A stretch of DNA of 64,000 nucleotides, taken from NCBI RefSeq assembly GCF_001486505.1, contig NZ_LN909064.1, forward strand, positions 186,001-250,000, read 5' to 3'. Positions 54,543-62,677 of the stretch are shown here, one piece after another. Below the pieces are notes generated by a model. It saw only the letters and a program-made list of their open reading frames with translations, had not been told where the DNA came from and searched no databases. The position numbers and the translations under genes were made by a program. Source of the stretch: Paenibacillus rubinfantis (lineage in GTDB: Bacteria; Bacillota; Bacilli; Paenibacillales; Paenibacillaceae). The number at the start of each line of letters is the position of its first letter. Positions within the stretch are counted from its first letter, which is position 1.

Positions 54543-54582
54543 AAAAAGCAGCTTCATCCTCACCCGAGGATGGGCTGCTTTT
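54543..54582 (-). terminator. transposase terminator inside the IS left end
   Basis: AAAAAGCAGC pairs with GCTGCTTTT, with an inner CATCCTC / GAGGATG stem, right after the minus-strand stop at 54560. Confidence 0.75.
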
Positions 54583-56047
54583 GCTCTTTTAACTTCACCA
54601 TCCGTTTTACGTTTACCACAAACGCGGTGAGGTAGGCTTGTATTCGCATGCGGAAGAGACCCCGGTATCTGGCTGTATCCATACCGTGGAATCTCTTCAT
54701 TTCCGCATTCTTGTGTTCAATGATCGGTCTGCGCTTGATTCGTTCCTTGAACGTATCACTGAATTCGAACTCGATCTGTTCCTTATAGTGTTCAGCGATG
54801 ATTCGAATCGAGTAAGTCTTACTCTTGGCGCCCGGCTTGTAGCATCCTTCGCGCAGCGGACAGGTTTTACACTTCTCGACGTCAAAGTAATAGACAAGCG
54901 AACGACTCTCTCCGCTGGTCTTGCTGCCTTGAATCGCCTTGCGTTTGCTTCGCTCACCGGCCGGACAAACGACGAAATCGGCATCTTTGTTATATTCGAA
55001 CCCTTCTTGACGCTCGCCCCCTTCGTGGACAATCGGGTTTAAGGGCACGACAGGCGATATGGTTTCCTTTTTCATTCTGGCCAGATTATCCTTGCCGGAA
55101 TAGGCGGTATCCGCTATGATTTCGTTTACGGTTACGCCGTTAGCTGTGGTTTGTTCGAGCAATGCCGGTAATTGCTTGCCGTCGTCGGTGCTTCCCGGTG
55201 TTACCTCCAGCGCGGTAATGATCTCTTCCTCCGTCATGGCGATATGTTCTTTGTAGCCAAAGAACGATTTCGAACTACTCTTCCAGCCGAAACGTGCATC
55301 CGGGTCGATGGCGGAGAGAATCCCCTTGTGTGAGAGTAATCGCTCATCCTCGATGATTTGTTTGGCGATGCCCAGTTTCTCGCTCACCGCTCCTTCATGG
55401 TCCGGAAGCAGTTCCTCCACAGTCTCTCCCAGCTGTGCCAAGTAGCTCAGCATGGTTTTCTCCGCCTCCGCATCTTCGCTTTTAACAGAGGGCAGCTTAG
55501 GTAGTTTCTTCTCCAACTTGGGGTGGCGTTTGACTACGACGCGAAACAGACGCTTGGCCGCGTCACGCAGCACTTCGAATGGCTTTTGTTTTGGGCTGCC
55601 GGCCAGTGTATGCGTGGCATCCATGATGATAGTTTTGCTTTTGACCAAGCCTTGCTTGATACATTGACTGACCACATGCTTCAGTATGTCTTCGACCTGA
55701 CTTGCTCCTAGCCGGTGATTACGGAACCGCGATAGCTGGGAGGCGTCTGGCAGCGGATCCTCCGGATTGATCCCGAGAAACCACTTGTAAGCTAGATTCA
55801 CCTCAGCTTCCTGAATCATTCGCTCATTCGAGAGGTTGTACAGGAGCTGCAAAAACAGCAAACGAAACAGCAGTTCCGGCTCATTTGCCGGCCTGCCGTA
55901 ATACTTGCAGTAGGAATTTTCCACTAATTCATATACAAATCCGAAATCCACCGCAGCATCGATCTTGCGAAGCAGATGGTCTTTCGGCACAAGCTGATAT
56001 AGCTCCGCATGGAATGATGCGGTTAGTTGTCTGGCTGGCTGCAGCAA
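54560..56047 (-). CDS. IS1182-family DDE transposase
   Basis: The 495-residue transposase begins with the family N-terminal domain (LTASFHAELYQLVPKDHLLRKIDAAVDFGFVYELV) and NEPELLFRLLFLQLLYNLSNER. The DDE core has TIIMDATHT (first Asp), IADTAYSGKDNLARM (second Asp) and RRPIIEHKNAEMKRFHG with the catalytic Glu. A Cys-rich segment (CKTCPLREGCY) may bind zinc. No internal stops are seen. The start is TTG at 56047. Confidence 0.94.
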   Translation of the reverse strand: MLQPARQLTASFHAELYQLVPKDHLLRKIDAAVDFGFVYELVENSYCKYYGRPANEPELLFRLLFLQLLYNLSNERMIQEAEVNLAYKWFLGINPEDPLPDASQLSRFRNHRLGASQVEDILKHVVSQCIKQGLVKSKTIIMDATHTLAGSPKQKPFEVLRDAAKRLFRVVVKRHPKLEKKLPKLPSVKSEDAEAEKTMLSYLAQLGETVEELLPDHEGAVSEKLGIAKQIIEDERLLSHKGILSAIDPDARFGWKSSSKSFFGYKEHIAMTEEEIITALEVTPGSTDDGKQLPALLEQTTANGVTVNEIIADTAYSGKDNLARMKKETISPVVPLNPIVHEGGERQEGFEYNKDADFVVCPAGERSKRKAIQGSKTSGESRSLVYYFDVEKCKTCPLREGCYKPGAKSKTYSIRIIAEHYKEQIEFEFSDTFKERIKRRPIIEHKNAEMKRFHGMDTARYRGLFRMRIQAYLTAFVVNVKRMVKLKEQKQPILG

Positions 56048-56088
56048 AACGGCTCAACTCGCTTCTTTTTTTCTTCCAGTATACAGCA

Positions 56089-56122
56089 AACCCAGTACCG
56101 AAGGGGTACTGGGTTGCTTTTT
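56089..56122 (+). terminator. hairpin terminator inside the IS right end
   Basis: An 11-bp perfect stem AACCCAGTACC / GGTACTGGGTT followed by GCTTTTT on the plus strand lies upstream of the transposase start. It would stop chemoreceptor read-through from leaving the IS. Confidence 0.8.
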
Positions 56123-56152
56123 ACAGAAACTGTATTCGTTTTGCAGGGCTCT

Positions 56153-56160
56153 CTAATATG
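56153..56160. repeat. 8-bp target-site duplication, right copy
   Basis: CTAATATG, identical to 54466-54473. The gap from here to the subtilase start (56161-56360) holds the terminator right half, a TATAAT hexamer at 56234-56239 and the ribosome site. Confidence 0.92.
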
Positions 56161-56360
56161 ACGCTCTTTTTCTTTTTCGACTTTATTTAAATAGGGACAA
56201 AATATCTTATGGTAATAATTTGTATTAATAGGATATAATATGAGTTGAAAATGAGAAATAAAGGATATTTTGGCATGTAAATAGGAGGTGAGTCTGTAGG
56301 TTGTTATCCTTTTGTTGAAAACGCATACACAAGAGTAGATTTTTTAAGGAGGGACGTTTT

Positions 56361-59300
56361 TTGAAGAAAGTACTAACATCATTTTTGGTAATTTGTTTTC
56401 TGTTAGTCAATTTAGACATTCCTTTCACTAATGCCAGTTCGACTCAAGAAACATTATTGGGCCCTGCCGAATCGGAGACGCTTCCCCTATTGAATGAAGA
56501 GCTAGTACCGAATGGTGATGCAATAAACGAGAGTGTAACTGAAATTGTATATAATGAAGAACCACGAGGAAGATTTTTAGTCCGATTTAAAGAGAATTAT
56601 CCAATAGGGGATTTGAGTGTTACGGATGGTGTCTACCAAGCCGTAGGGACATACACTCGAACTCTTAATAATACTACATCCCCCCCCGCTCAAGTAAATG
56701 CTGATAATTTGGAAGTTCAAAAAGTAATCACCTTAGAAAGCATTAACGCACTTTTTATGGAATTAACGGTGGACGAAGTTAATCGGTTGCTATCAAGCCC
56801 TATAGTAGACTCCATCGAAGAGGATAAGCTGATTGAAATCGCCCAGGATCCAGTTACGGTAGTAGAACCCCAGTCTATTAAAGAAACGTCACAGACTATT
56901 CCTTGGGGGATTCATTCCACAGGCGGCTATATGACTCAAGTAAAGAAGGGGGCCGGTACAGGCACGATAAAAGTTGCTATTTTTGATACCGGTATTGCTT
57001 CTCATTCTGACTTGAAGCTTGCCGGAGGGGTATCTTTCGTTGAGTCATCAAGTGATTATAATGACGAACAGGGACATGGCACCCATATTGCCGGCACCAT
57101 TTCTGCGATTGATAATGGGATTGGTGTCGTTGGGGTTGCCCCGAATGCTGATATATTTGCGGTCAAAGTTGCAGATTCTTCCGGAACAGGCTATACAAGC
57201 TCGGTAATTCAAGGGATTGAATGGTCCATTGAAAACGATGTGGATATCATTAACATGAGCTTTGTCTCATCGCAATACAGCGAAATGCTACATGAGGCTA
57301 TACAACAAGCAAGAGCAGCAGGGATCATTATTGTAGCTGCAGCCGGGAATACCGGTCTTGGAGAAAATACAATCTTATATCCCGGAGGGTACCCGGAGGT
57401 GGTTGCAGTTGGTGCTATTGACCGGTCATACCATCGTCTGGATTTCTCAAGCACAGGAGAGCAACTTGATTTAGTTGCGCCTGGATTCGGAATTACTAGT
57501 ACATCTTTAGACGGCGATTATGGAGTTTCGTCTGGTACTTCGACTGCTGCCGCCCATGTAACCGGGGCCGCCGCTCTACTTTGGGCGCATCATCCATCTT
57601 GGACAGCTGACGAGGTTCTATCTAAACTTTACGAAACTGCTACGCCACTTGGTGGTGTAGAGGAGTATGGAAAAGGATTAATTAACATTGCCAAGGCGGA
57701 AGGGGTTATTACTGGTTACATCGCTCCATTGTCAGATGAGAATCTCACGGGTTTAAATTCGATTATTCCAACAAGTACGGACAGTGATTTGGAGATTGCT
57801 TCATATGACAAGAAAAATGATGGAGCTACGATATACCCCGGTGATTCGATTACTGTCTCTTTAAAACTTGAAGGGGATCAGAACGGACAAAACCCGCATA
57901 ATCAAATCAATATTGAAGTGACCTCAGTTTCAAACCCTAATCAAATCATAGACTCCAAAACGATAACGAATCCAAGGTTGGATGTTGAGATCCCCTATAC
58001 ATGGAATACTACTCCATCAACGCCGACAGGAACTTACTTAATAAAATATCGTTATCCTGCATTGCCAAACGGATCATATGATGACACGTTTATTATCTAT
58101 GTTGCACAACCTGGTATAGGTCCGGATACTTACGAACCCAATGACACCGTGAACTCCGCTAAGATCGTCTTACCGGATAATAGTTATTTATCTTATATTT
58201 CCTCAAGTAGCGACGTAGATTACTATAAGTTAGTTGCCGATAAAGCAGGGGAGATTACCTTTGATTTAAGCATCCCTGCCTCTGTTGATTTTGAGTTGTC
58301 CGTTTTTGATGATTCCGGAATTCAAGTGGGCAGATCCTCAAATGGTACGGGGGTAGACGAACAGATTGTTTTGCAAGTAGCTGCTAATAAAACGTACTTC
58401 ATTAAGGTCACTGGCTTTTTTGGGCAGTTTAGTACTTTACCATATACATTGTCGCTAAGTCCAATTGAGGCTCAAAGGTTCCCTGCGCCTACAGGGTTAG
58501 AAACAGTATCTTTTTCAAATAGTATTAAATTGTCTTGGGACCCATTGCCTGACGCCAAATCTTATTTGTTAAGGATTAATGGGAAAGAGGCAGGTAATTC
58601 TTCTACATCCTCGTATACGTTTTTAAATTTAACCGCTTCACAAGCATATACTCTCGAAGTTGCTGCAGTATATCAAGAAGGGACAAGCAAGTTTTCATCC
58701 ATAGAGGCTTCTACTACCATCCCCGAATTGATCTTACATGAACCCCAAGATATTGAACAGGTCTCAGGATCCAGCCAGCTTTTCAGCTTTAAACCGGCGA
58801 GTACGGGGGTGTACCGATTTTATACCAGTCCGTTTAAAGGGACGGGTTCAGCTGTAGATACACAAATCGGTATTTATTCCGACTTGCAATTGAGTAAAGT
58901 ATTGGACACAAATGATGATGCTAACGATTCTGTATTTTCTGAAATCATGATTAGTTTGGTAGGCGGAGAGACTTATTATGTCAAGGTTCAGGGCTATGAC
59001 ACTACTCCATTGCGTGCCCGTATAACTGCAGATGTCGTTAGTTCTACCATTCCATATATCTATCTCAATCAACCAGTAGATATAAATGAACAAAGGAATG
59101 ATAGCAACGTTTACGTGTTTGTCCCCGCCGAAAATGGAACTTACAGATTCACTACAAGCAGGTATCGGGGATTATCCGGGTCCAAAAATAATGATACAGA
59201 TTTATCGGTGTATGCAGATCCTGAAATGGAGTCAACTATTGGATATAATGACGACAGTCCAACCTCATCATTTTCCGAAGTTGCTGTAAATCTTAGTGCT

Positions 59301-61829
59301 GGCACACCCTATTATGTACGCGTGAAGGAAGTAAACGGCGGAAAGGTCTATGCCCGTTTATTAGTGTCTTCCGCAGGAAGGACTTCTTTTACTCCATTAC
59401 AGTTGGATACTCCACTTGATTTGACAAAACCAAGCGGTGAACATGCCTACTTGCAATTTACGCCTAATTATACCGGGAAATATCGCTTTTTTACATCTAA
59501 CCTGAACGCCACATCTATGTTAAATGATACTGAAATCAGCTTATACAGTGATGTAGGTTTGAAAAATTTATTGGATTCGAATGATGATGTCAAAGGATAT
59601 AAGCCATACGGTGAGCTTTTTTCCAAACTCGAGGTGAATTTGACAGCAGGCGCAACTTATTACCTGGTAGTAAGAAATGCCTCATCGAGGGAGGGGCTGC
59701 AGACACGGCTAACCGTTGAGGGTATGGTACATGATAAACCTGCGAATGCTCAGTTCATCCCGTTTGATGAACTTATTGAAAGAGACTCGACAGGGAATTT
59801 ATTGTTTGTTTCGTCATTGTATGATGTCGATTATTACCAAATCGTTTTAAGTCAGCCAGAACAAATTAGCTTTTACTTGTCTGAAGGCGAAGGGGTTATT
59901 GAAGATGCTAATGGCAATGTGAGGGGCTACTTTAGCCTGGATAAACGGCAGGTTTTTGAACTTGGCGCGGGCACCTACTATTTGAGAGTCGAAGATGAGG
60001 TTCTTCATTACAATAGACAATCTTCGGCATGGGGATTTATAGGTTACAATTACGAATTGTCAGTTAATATCAATAGTATTGAGTATATTCGAGGAGATTA
60101 TGGAGAAACTTCCAATCTTCGAATTATGAGCCTGCTTAATGATACTAGTCTTGATGCAACTCCAGGATCCGGTGATCATGCGAAGGTAAAATATAAACTC
60201 ACAAGAGATACATCAATAATCTATGTGGAGGTTTATACACAACATGGCTTCCCAGTATATAAAACCCAAAAAACGGGGAGCTATAAAAAGAATGCCTCTA
60301 TTGATGTGACTTGGAATGGTGTCGTTAATCCGTATACGCCTGCAAAAAATTATTATGCTAACTATTCAGAAATTTATACTGGAATGCCACAGTATTATGC
60401 GAAAAATGGAAGCTATCATTTATATGTTTACAGTCTTGACTCCAAAGACCGCAAGAAGAATGTTCAGCAATATATACTGAATGTATTTAATGATCCGTTA
60501 AACAAGCTTAATGTTGTTCCTCCTCCACCTGAGAAAATGAACAACAAAAAAATAACGGCAAATGACAGGGACAAATGTCAGGTTTGTCAAAACTACTTCA
60601 ACACTTATGTTTTAGGTCCAAATGACAATGTCGCGCTCACAAGTTATGATGCCTGGTTCTCGGAAATGTACGGTATGACTGGGTTGCAACAGTTCTGGAA
60701 GGGCGCAGAGGATCTATTTCTTTGCAATAAAGGAAGTGCGGCGGATCAACTCCAATGTACGCTGGATACCATTGGCTTGGTTCCGGTTATTGGGGACGGT
60801 GCTGATGCGGTTAACGGTGTTATTTATCTCATAAGAGGTAAAAACGCAGAGGCACTGTTATCAGCGGGGGCAATCGTACCGGTTGTCGGAAGTTTTGTTA
60901 CAGGAGGAAAAAAAGTAACTTATACTGGAGCAAAAGCATTTAAGCGGATTTATAGAAATAATCCGTGTGGATGTTTGCCCGAAGGAACCAGTATAACAAC
61001 TAAAGACGGAATTAAGCCGATTGAACAGATAAGAGTTGGTGATCTGGTTCTTGCCAAAGATACAGAAACAGGAATCCAAGCATATAAATCGGTTGAGAAA
61101 CTCTTCAGCAGCGAGTCCGAGGAAATATATACTGTAAAAATTGGCGATACGCTGATAGATACTACAGGGAACCATCCTTTCTGGGTAAAAGGGAAGGGCT
61201 GGGTACCTGCCGAGGAGCTGCAACCGGGCGATCAACTGGAAACGGAGGATGGTAAACTCCTTGCGGTTGATGCCTTAACGGTAAATTATGAAGCCACGAA
61301 GGTTTACAACTTTACCGTAAGCGACTTCCATACTTACTATATATCTGATCTGAGTATATTAACGCACAATCTTTTAGAAGTTTGCCAGATTCAAAATTAT
61401 GCTGGTGTAAAAACAAAAAGAATATCCGGTAGAAATAGCGGAGGTCCTTCAGTGATATTGGAGGCAGAAATCAAAAAGGCAACGGGGATGGATAAGCCAA
61501 ACGGTTGGGCTGCCCATCACATTGTACCTCATGGGGCGTCGAATAGATTTGCCAAGGATTTGCAGGATATATTGAAGAAACATAACATTGACCTAAATTC
61601 CTCAGCCAACGGTGTTTACCTACCTAGAGAAAAAGGGGTTTCAACTACGGTAATAGATGGGCAGACGATGGCAACGCATAATGGTAGTCATGTAATAAGT
61701 TATTATGAGTTTGTTTGGAATCAAATTAACCCTGTGAAGAATGATAAAAATAAAATCCTTGAAAGATTAGATTATGTCCGTGAAGAATTACTAAACGGCA
61801 GATTAAAACTTGGGAATATAGACAATTGA
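56361..61829 (+). CDS. secreted subtilase - HINT - AHH nuclease polymorphic toxin
   Basis: The 1,822-residue secreted protein starts at TTG 56361 behind AAGGAGG. Layout: signal peptide (1-25); propeptide (about 65-165); S8 subtilisin domain (about 180-450) with Asp209 (VAIFDTG), His239 (GHGTHIAG), oxyanion Asn330 and Ser394 (SGTSTAAAHVTG); a PPC domain (about 590-705); a fibronectin-III-like domain (about 710-790); three PPC-like repeats (about 795-1115); another PPC-like and a FlgD/Ig-like domain (to about 1390). A pretoxin region with GLVPVIGDGADAVNG follows, then a HINT autoprotease with Cys1538 (CLPEGTSI), NHPFWVKGKGW, ending THN at 1668-1670. The last 150 residues are an AHH (HNH/endonuclease VII fold) nuclease: AAHHIVPHG at 1717-1725 and NGVYLP near 1750. 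HINT should release the nuclease. The gene is AT-richer than its surroundings, suggesting transfer. Its partner is the immunity gene 13 bp downstream. Confidence 0.92.
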   Translation: MKKVLTSFLVICFLLVNLDIPFTNASSTQETLLGPAESETLPLLNEELVPNGDAINESVTEIVYNEEPRGRFLVRFKENYPIGDLSVTDGVYQAVGTYTRTLNNTTSPPAQVNADNLEVQKVITLESINALFMELTVDEVNRLLSSPIVDSIEEDKLIEIAQDPVTVVEPQSIKETSQTIPWGIHSTGGYMTQVKKGAGTGTIKVAIFDTGIASHSDLKLAGGVSFVESSSDYNDEQGHGTHIAGTISAIDNGIGVVGVAPNADIFAVKVADSSGTGYTSSVIQGIEWSIENDVDIINMSFVSSQYSEMLHEAIQQARAAGIIIVAAAGNTGLGENTILYPGGYPEVVAVGAIDRSYHRLDFSSTGEQLDLVAPGFGITSTSLDGDYGVSSGTSTAAAHVTGAAALLWAHHPSWTADEVLSKLYETATPLGGVEEYGKGLINIAKAEGVITGYIAPLSDENLTGLNSIIPTSTDSDLEIASYDKKNDGATIYPGDSITVSLKLEGDQNGQNPHNQINIEVTSVSNPNQIIDSKTITNPRLDVEIPYTWNTTPSTPTGTYLIKYRYPALPNGSYDDTFIIYVAQPGIGPDTYEPNDTVNSAKIVLPDNSYLSYISSSSDVDYYKLVADKAGEITFDLSIPASVDFELSVFDDSGIQVGRSSNGTGVDEQIVLQVAANKTYFIKVTGFFGQFSTLPYTLSLSPIEAQRFPAPTGLETVSFSNSIKLSWDPLPDAKSYLLRINGKEAGNSSTSSYTFLNLTASQAYTLEVAAVYQEGTSKFSSIEASTTIPELILHEPQDIEQVSGSSQLFSFKPASTGVYRFYTSPFKGTGSAVDTQIGIYSDLQLSKVLDTNDDANDSVFSEIMISLVGGETYYVKVQGYDTTPLRARITADVVSSTIPYIYLNQPVDINEQRNDSNVYVFVPAENGTYRFTTSRYRGLSGSKNNDTDLSVYADPEMESTIGYNDDSPTSSFSEVAVNLSAGTPYYVRVKEVNGGKVYARLLVSSAGRTSFTPLQLDTPLDLTKPSGEHAYLQFTPNYTGKYRFFTSNLNATSMLNDTEISLYSDVGLKNLLDSNDDVKGYKPYGELFSKLEVNLTAGATYYLVVRNASSREGLQTRLTVEGMVHDKPANAQFIPFDELIERDSTGNLLFVSSLYDVDYYQIVLSQPEQISFYLSEGEGVIEDANGNVRGYFSLDKRQVFELGAGTYYLRVEDEVLHYNRQSSAWGFIGYNYELSVNINSIEYIRGDYGETSNLRIMSLLNDTSLDATPGSGDHAKVKYKLTRDTSIIYVEVYTQHGFPVYKTQKTGSYKKNASIDVTWNGVVNPYTPAKNYYANYSEIYTGMPQYYAKNGSYHLYVYSLDSKDRKKNVQQYILNVFNDPLNKLNVVPPPPEKMNNKKITANDRDKCQVCQNYFNTYVLGPNDNVALTSYDAWFSEMYGMTGLQQFWKGAEDLFLCNKGSAADQLQCTLDTIGLVPVIGDGADAVNGVIYLIRGKNAEALLSAGAIVPVVGSFVTGGKKVTYTGAKAFKRIYRNNPCGCLPEGTSITTKDGIKPIEQIRVGDLVLAKDTETGIQAYKSVEKLFSSESEEIYTVKIGDTLIDTTGNHPFWVKGKGWVPAEELQPGDQLETEDGKLLAVDALTVNYEATKVYNFTVSDFHTYYISDLSILTHNLLEVCQIQNYAGVKTKRISGRNSGGPSVILEAEIKKATGMDKPNGWAAHHIVPHGASNRFAKDLQDILKKHNIDLNSSANGVYLPREKGVSTTVIDGQTMATHNGSHVISYYEFVWNQINPVKNDKNKILERLDYVREELLNGRLKLGNIDN

Positions 61830-61842
61830 AAAGGAGAATAAC

Positions 61843-62658
61843 ATGAAAGTTTATCGATGGAAAAGCCATGTTAAATCAATGGTGCTCACTTCAAATAATG
61901 ATGAAACTCATCCGATTTCCTCTGATTTTGATGGAAAACCTAAAATTGATTTATGGTCACCAACAAAAGTTGAAACTGTCAGCAAGAAGAATTTTCACGA
62001 TTTTCCGATATATTTAAGTTCAAAACCTGTAGTTTCTGCTCGAGTCAAAAAAGTGATCGAACCTTTTGTAAAAGATGAAGTTGAGTTTTTACCATTGTTA
62101 CATGAAGAAATTAATTTATACATGATTAATGTAACAAATGTTCTAGATTGCGTAGACTGGGAGCGATCAGATGTTCAAACCTATAAAGATGGATCATTAG
62201 CAGGATTTAATAAACTTGTATTTGATTTTACAAAAATACCTGAGGGGACGTACATTTTCAAATTTAAAGAACGTGCTTCTACATTGGTATTTGTCACAGA
62301 GTTATTTAAGAACTTAGTAGAAAGCCATAAGTTTAAAGGATTAGACTTTTCCGAGGCTTACGATTCAGAATTCACCGAGGAGAAGGAACAGGAACAGAAG
62401 CAGAATTACGAGTTGGCTCTTGAAGAAATTGAACGTAAAAAAGGAGAGGAATTCTCATACGAGGAAGCCAGGGAGCGAGTTGATAAAGGACAGGCTGTAG
62501 CCAGTGGGAAATGGAAGATGCAGTTGGATGAGAAAGGGCGATTTTGGCTGGGTGAGCTTACTTTGGATTTAACTTATCAATGGATCATGCCGATCTATAC
62601 TCCTCCGATACTGCTTGGTTATTTATGGCATGAAGTAGAGAAGTCCGAGATTAAATAA
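61843..62658 (+). CDS. Imm11-family (DUF1629-like) immunity protein
   Basis: The 271-residue cytoplasmic, acidic protein lies 13 bp after the toxin with AAAGGAG before its ATG, so both are one transcript. The middle stretch with FLPLLHEEINLYMINVTNVLDCVDWERSD matches the Imm11 (MXAN_0049/DUF1629) pattern of a leader followed by Y-x-x-N-V-T-N-V-L-D-x-x-D; the residue assignment is from memory. The N terminus KVYRWK and the C-terminal AVASGKWKMQLDEKG fit. It should bind and block the AHH nuclease. Like the toxin gene it is AT-rich. Confidence 0.8.
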   Translation: MKVYRWKSHVKSMVLTSNNDETHPISSDFDGKPKIDLWSPTKVETVSKKNFHDFPIYLSSKPVVSARVKKVIEPFVKDEVEFLPLLHEEINLYMINVTNVLDCVDWERSDVQTYKDGSLAGFNKLVFDFTKIPEGTYIFKFKERASTLVFVTELFKNLVESHKFKGLDFSEAYDSEFTEEKEQEQKQNYELALEEIERKKGEEFSYEEARERVDKGQAVASGKWKMQLDEKGRFWLGELTLDLTYQWIMPIYTPPILLGYLWHEVEKSEIK

Positions 62659-62677
62659 TTCGATGTGGAGGATTTCT

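Larger units (their letters stand above)
54474..56152 (-). mobile_element. IS1182-family insertion sequence, complete
   Basis: The 1,679-bp element has terminal inverted repeats AGAGCCCTGCAAAA (54474-54487) and TTTTGCAGGGCTCT (56139-56152), an 8-bp direct target duplication on both sides and one intact transposase gene on the minus strand. Hairpin terminators sit inside both ends. Perfect ends and an intact gene point to a recent, possibly active insertion. Confidence 0.93.
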
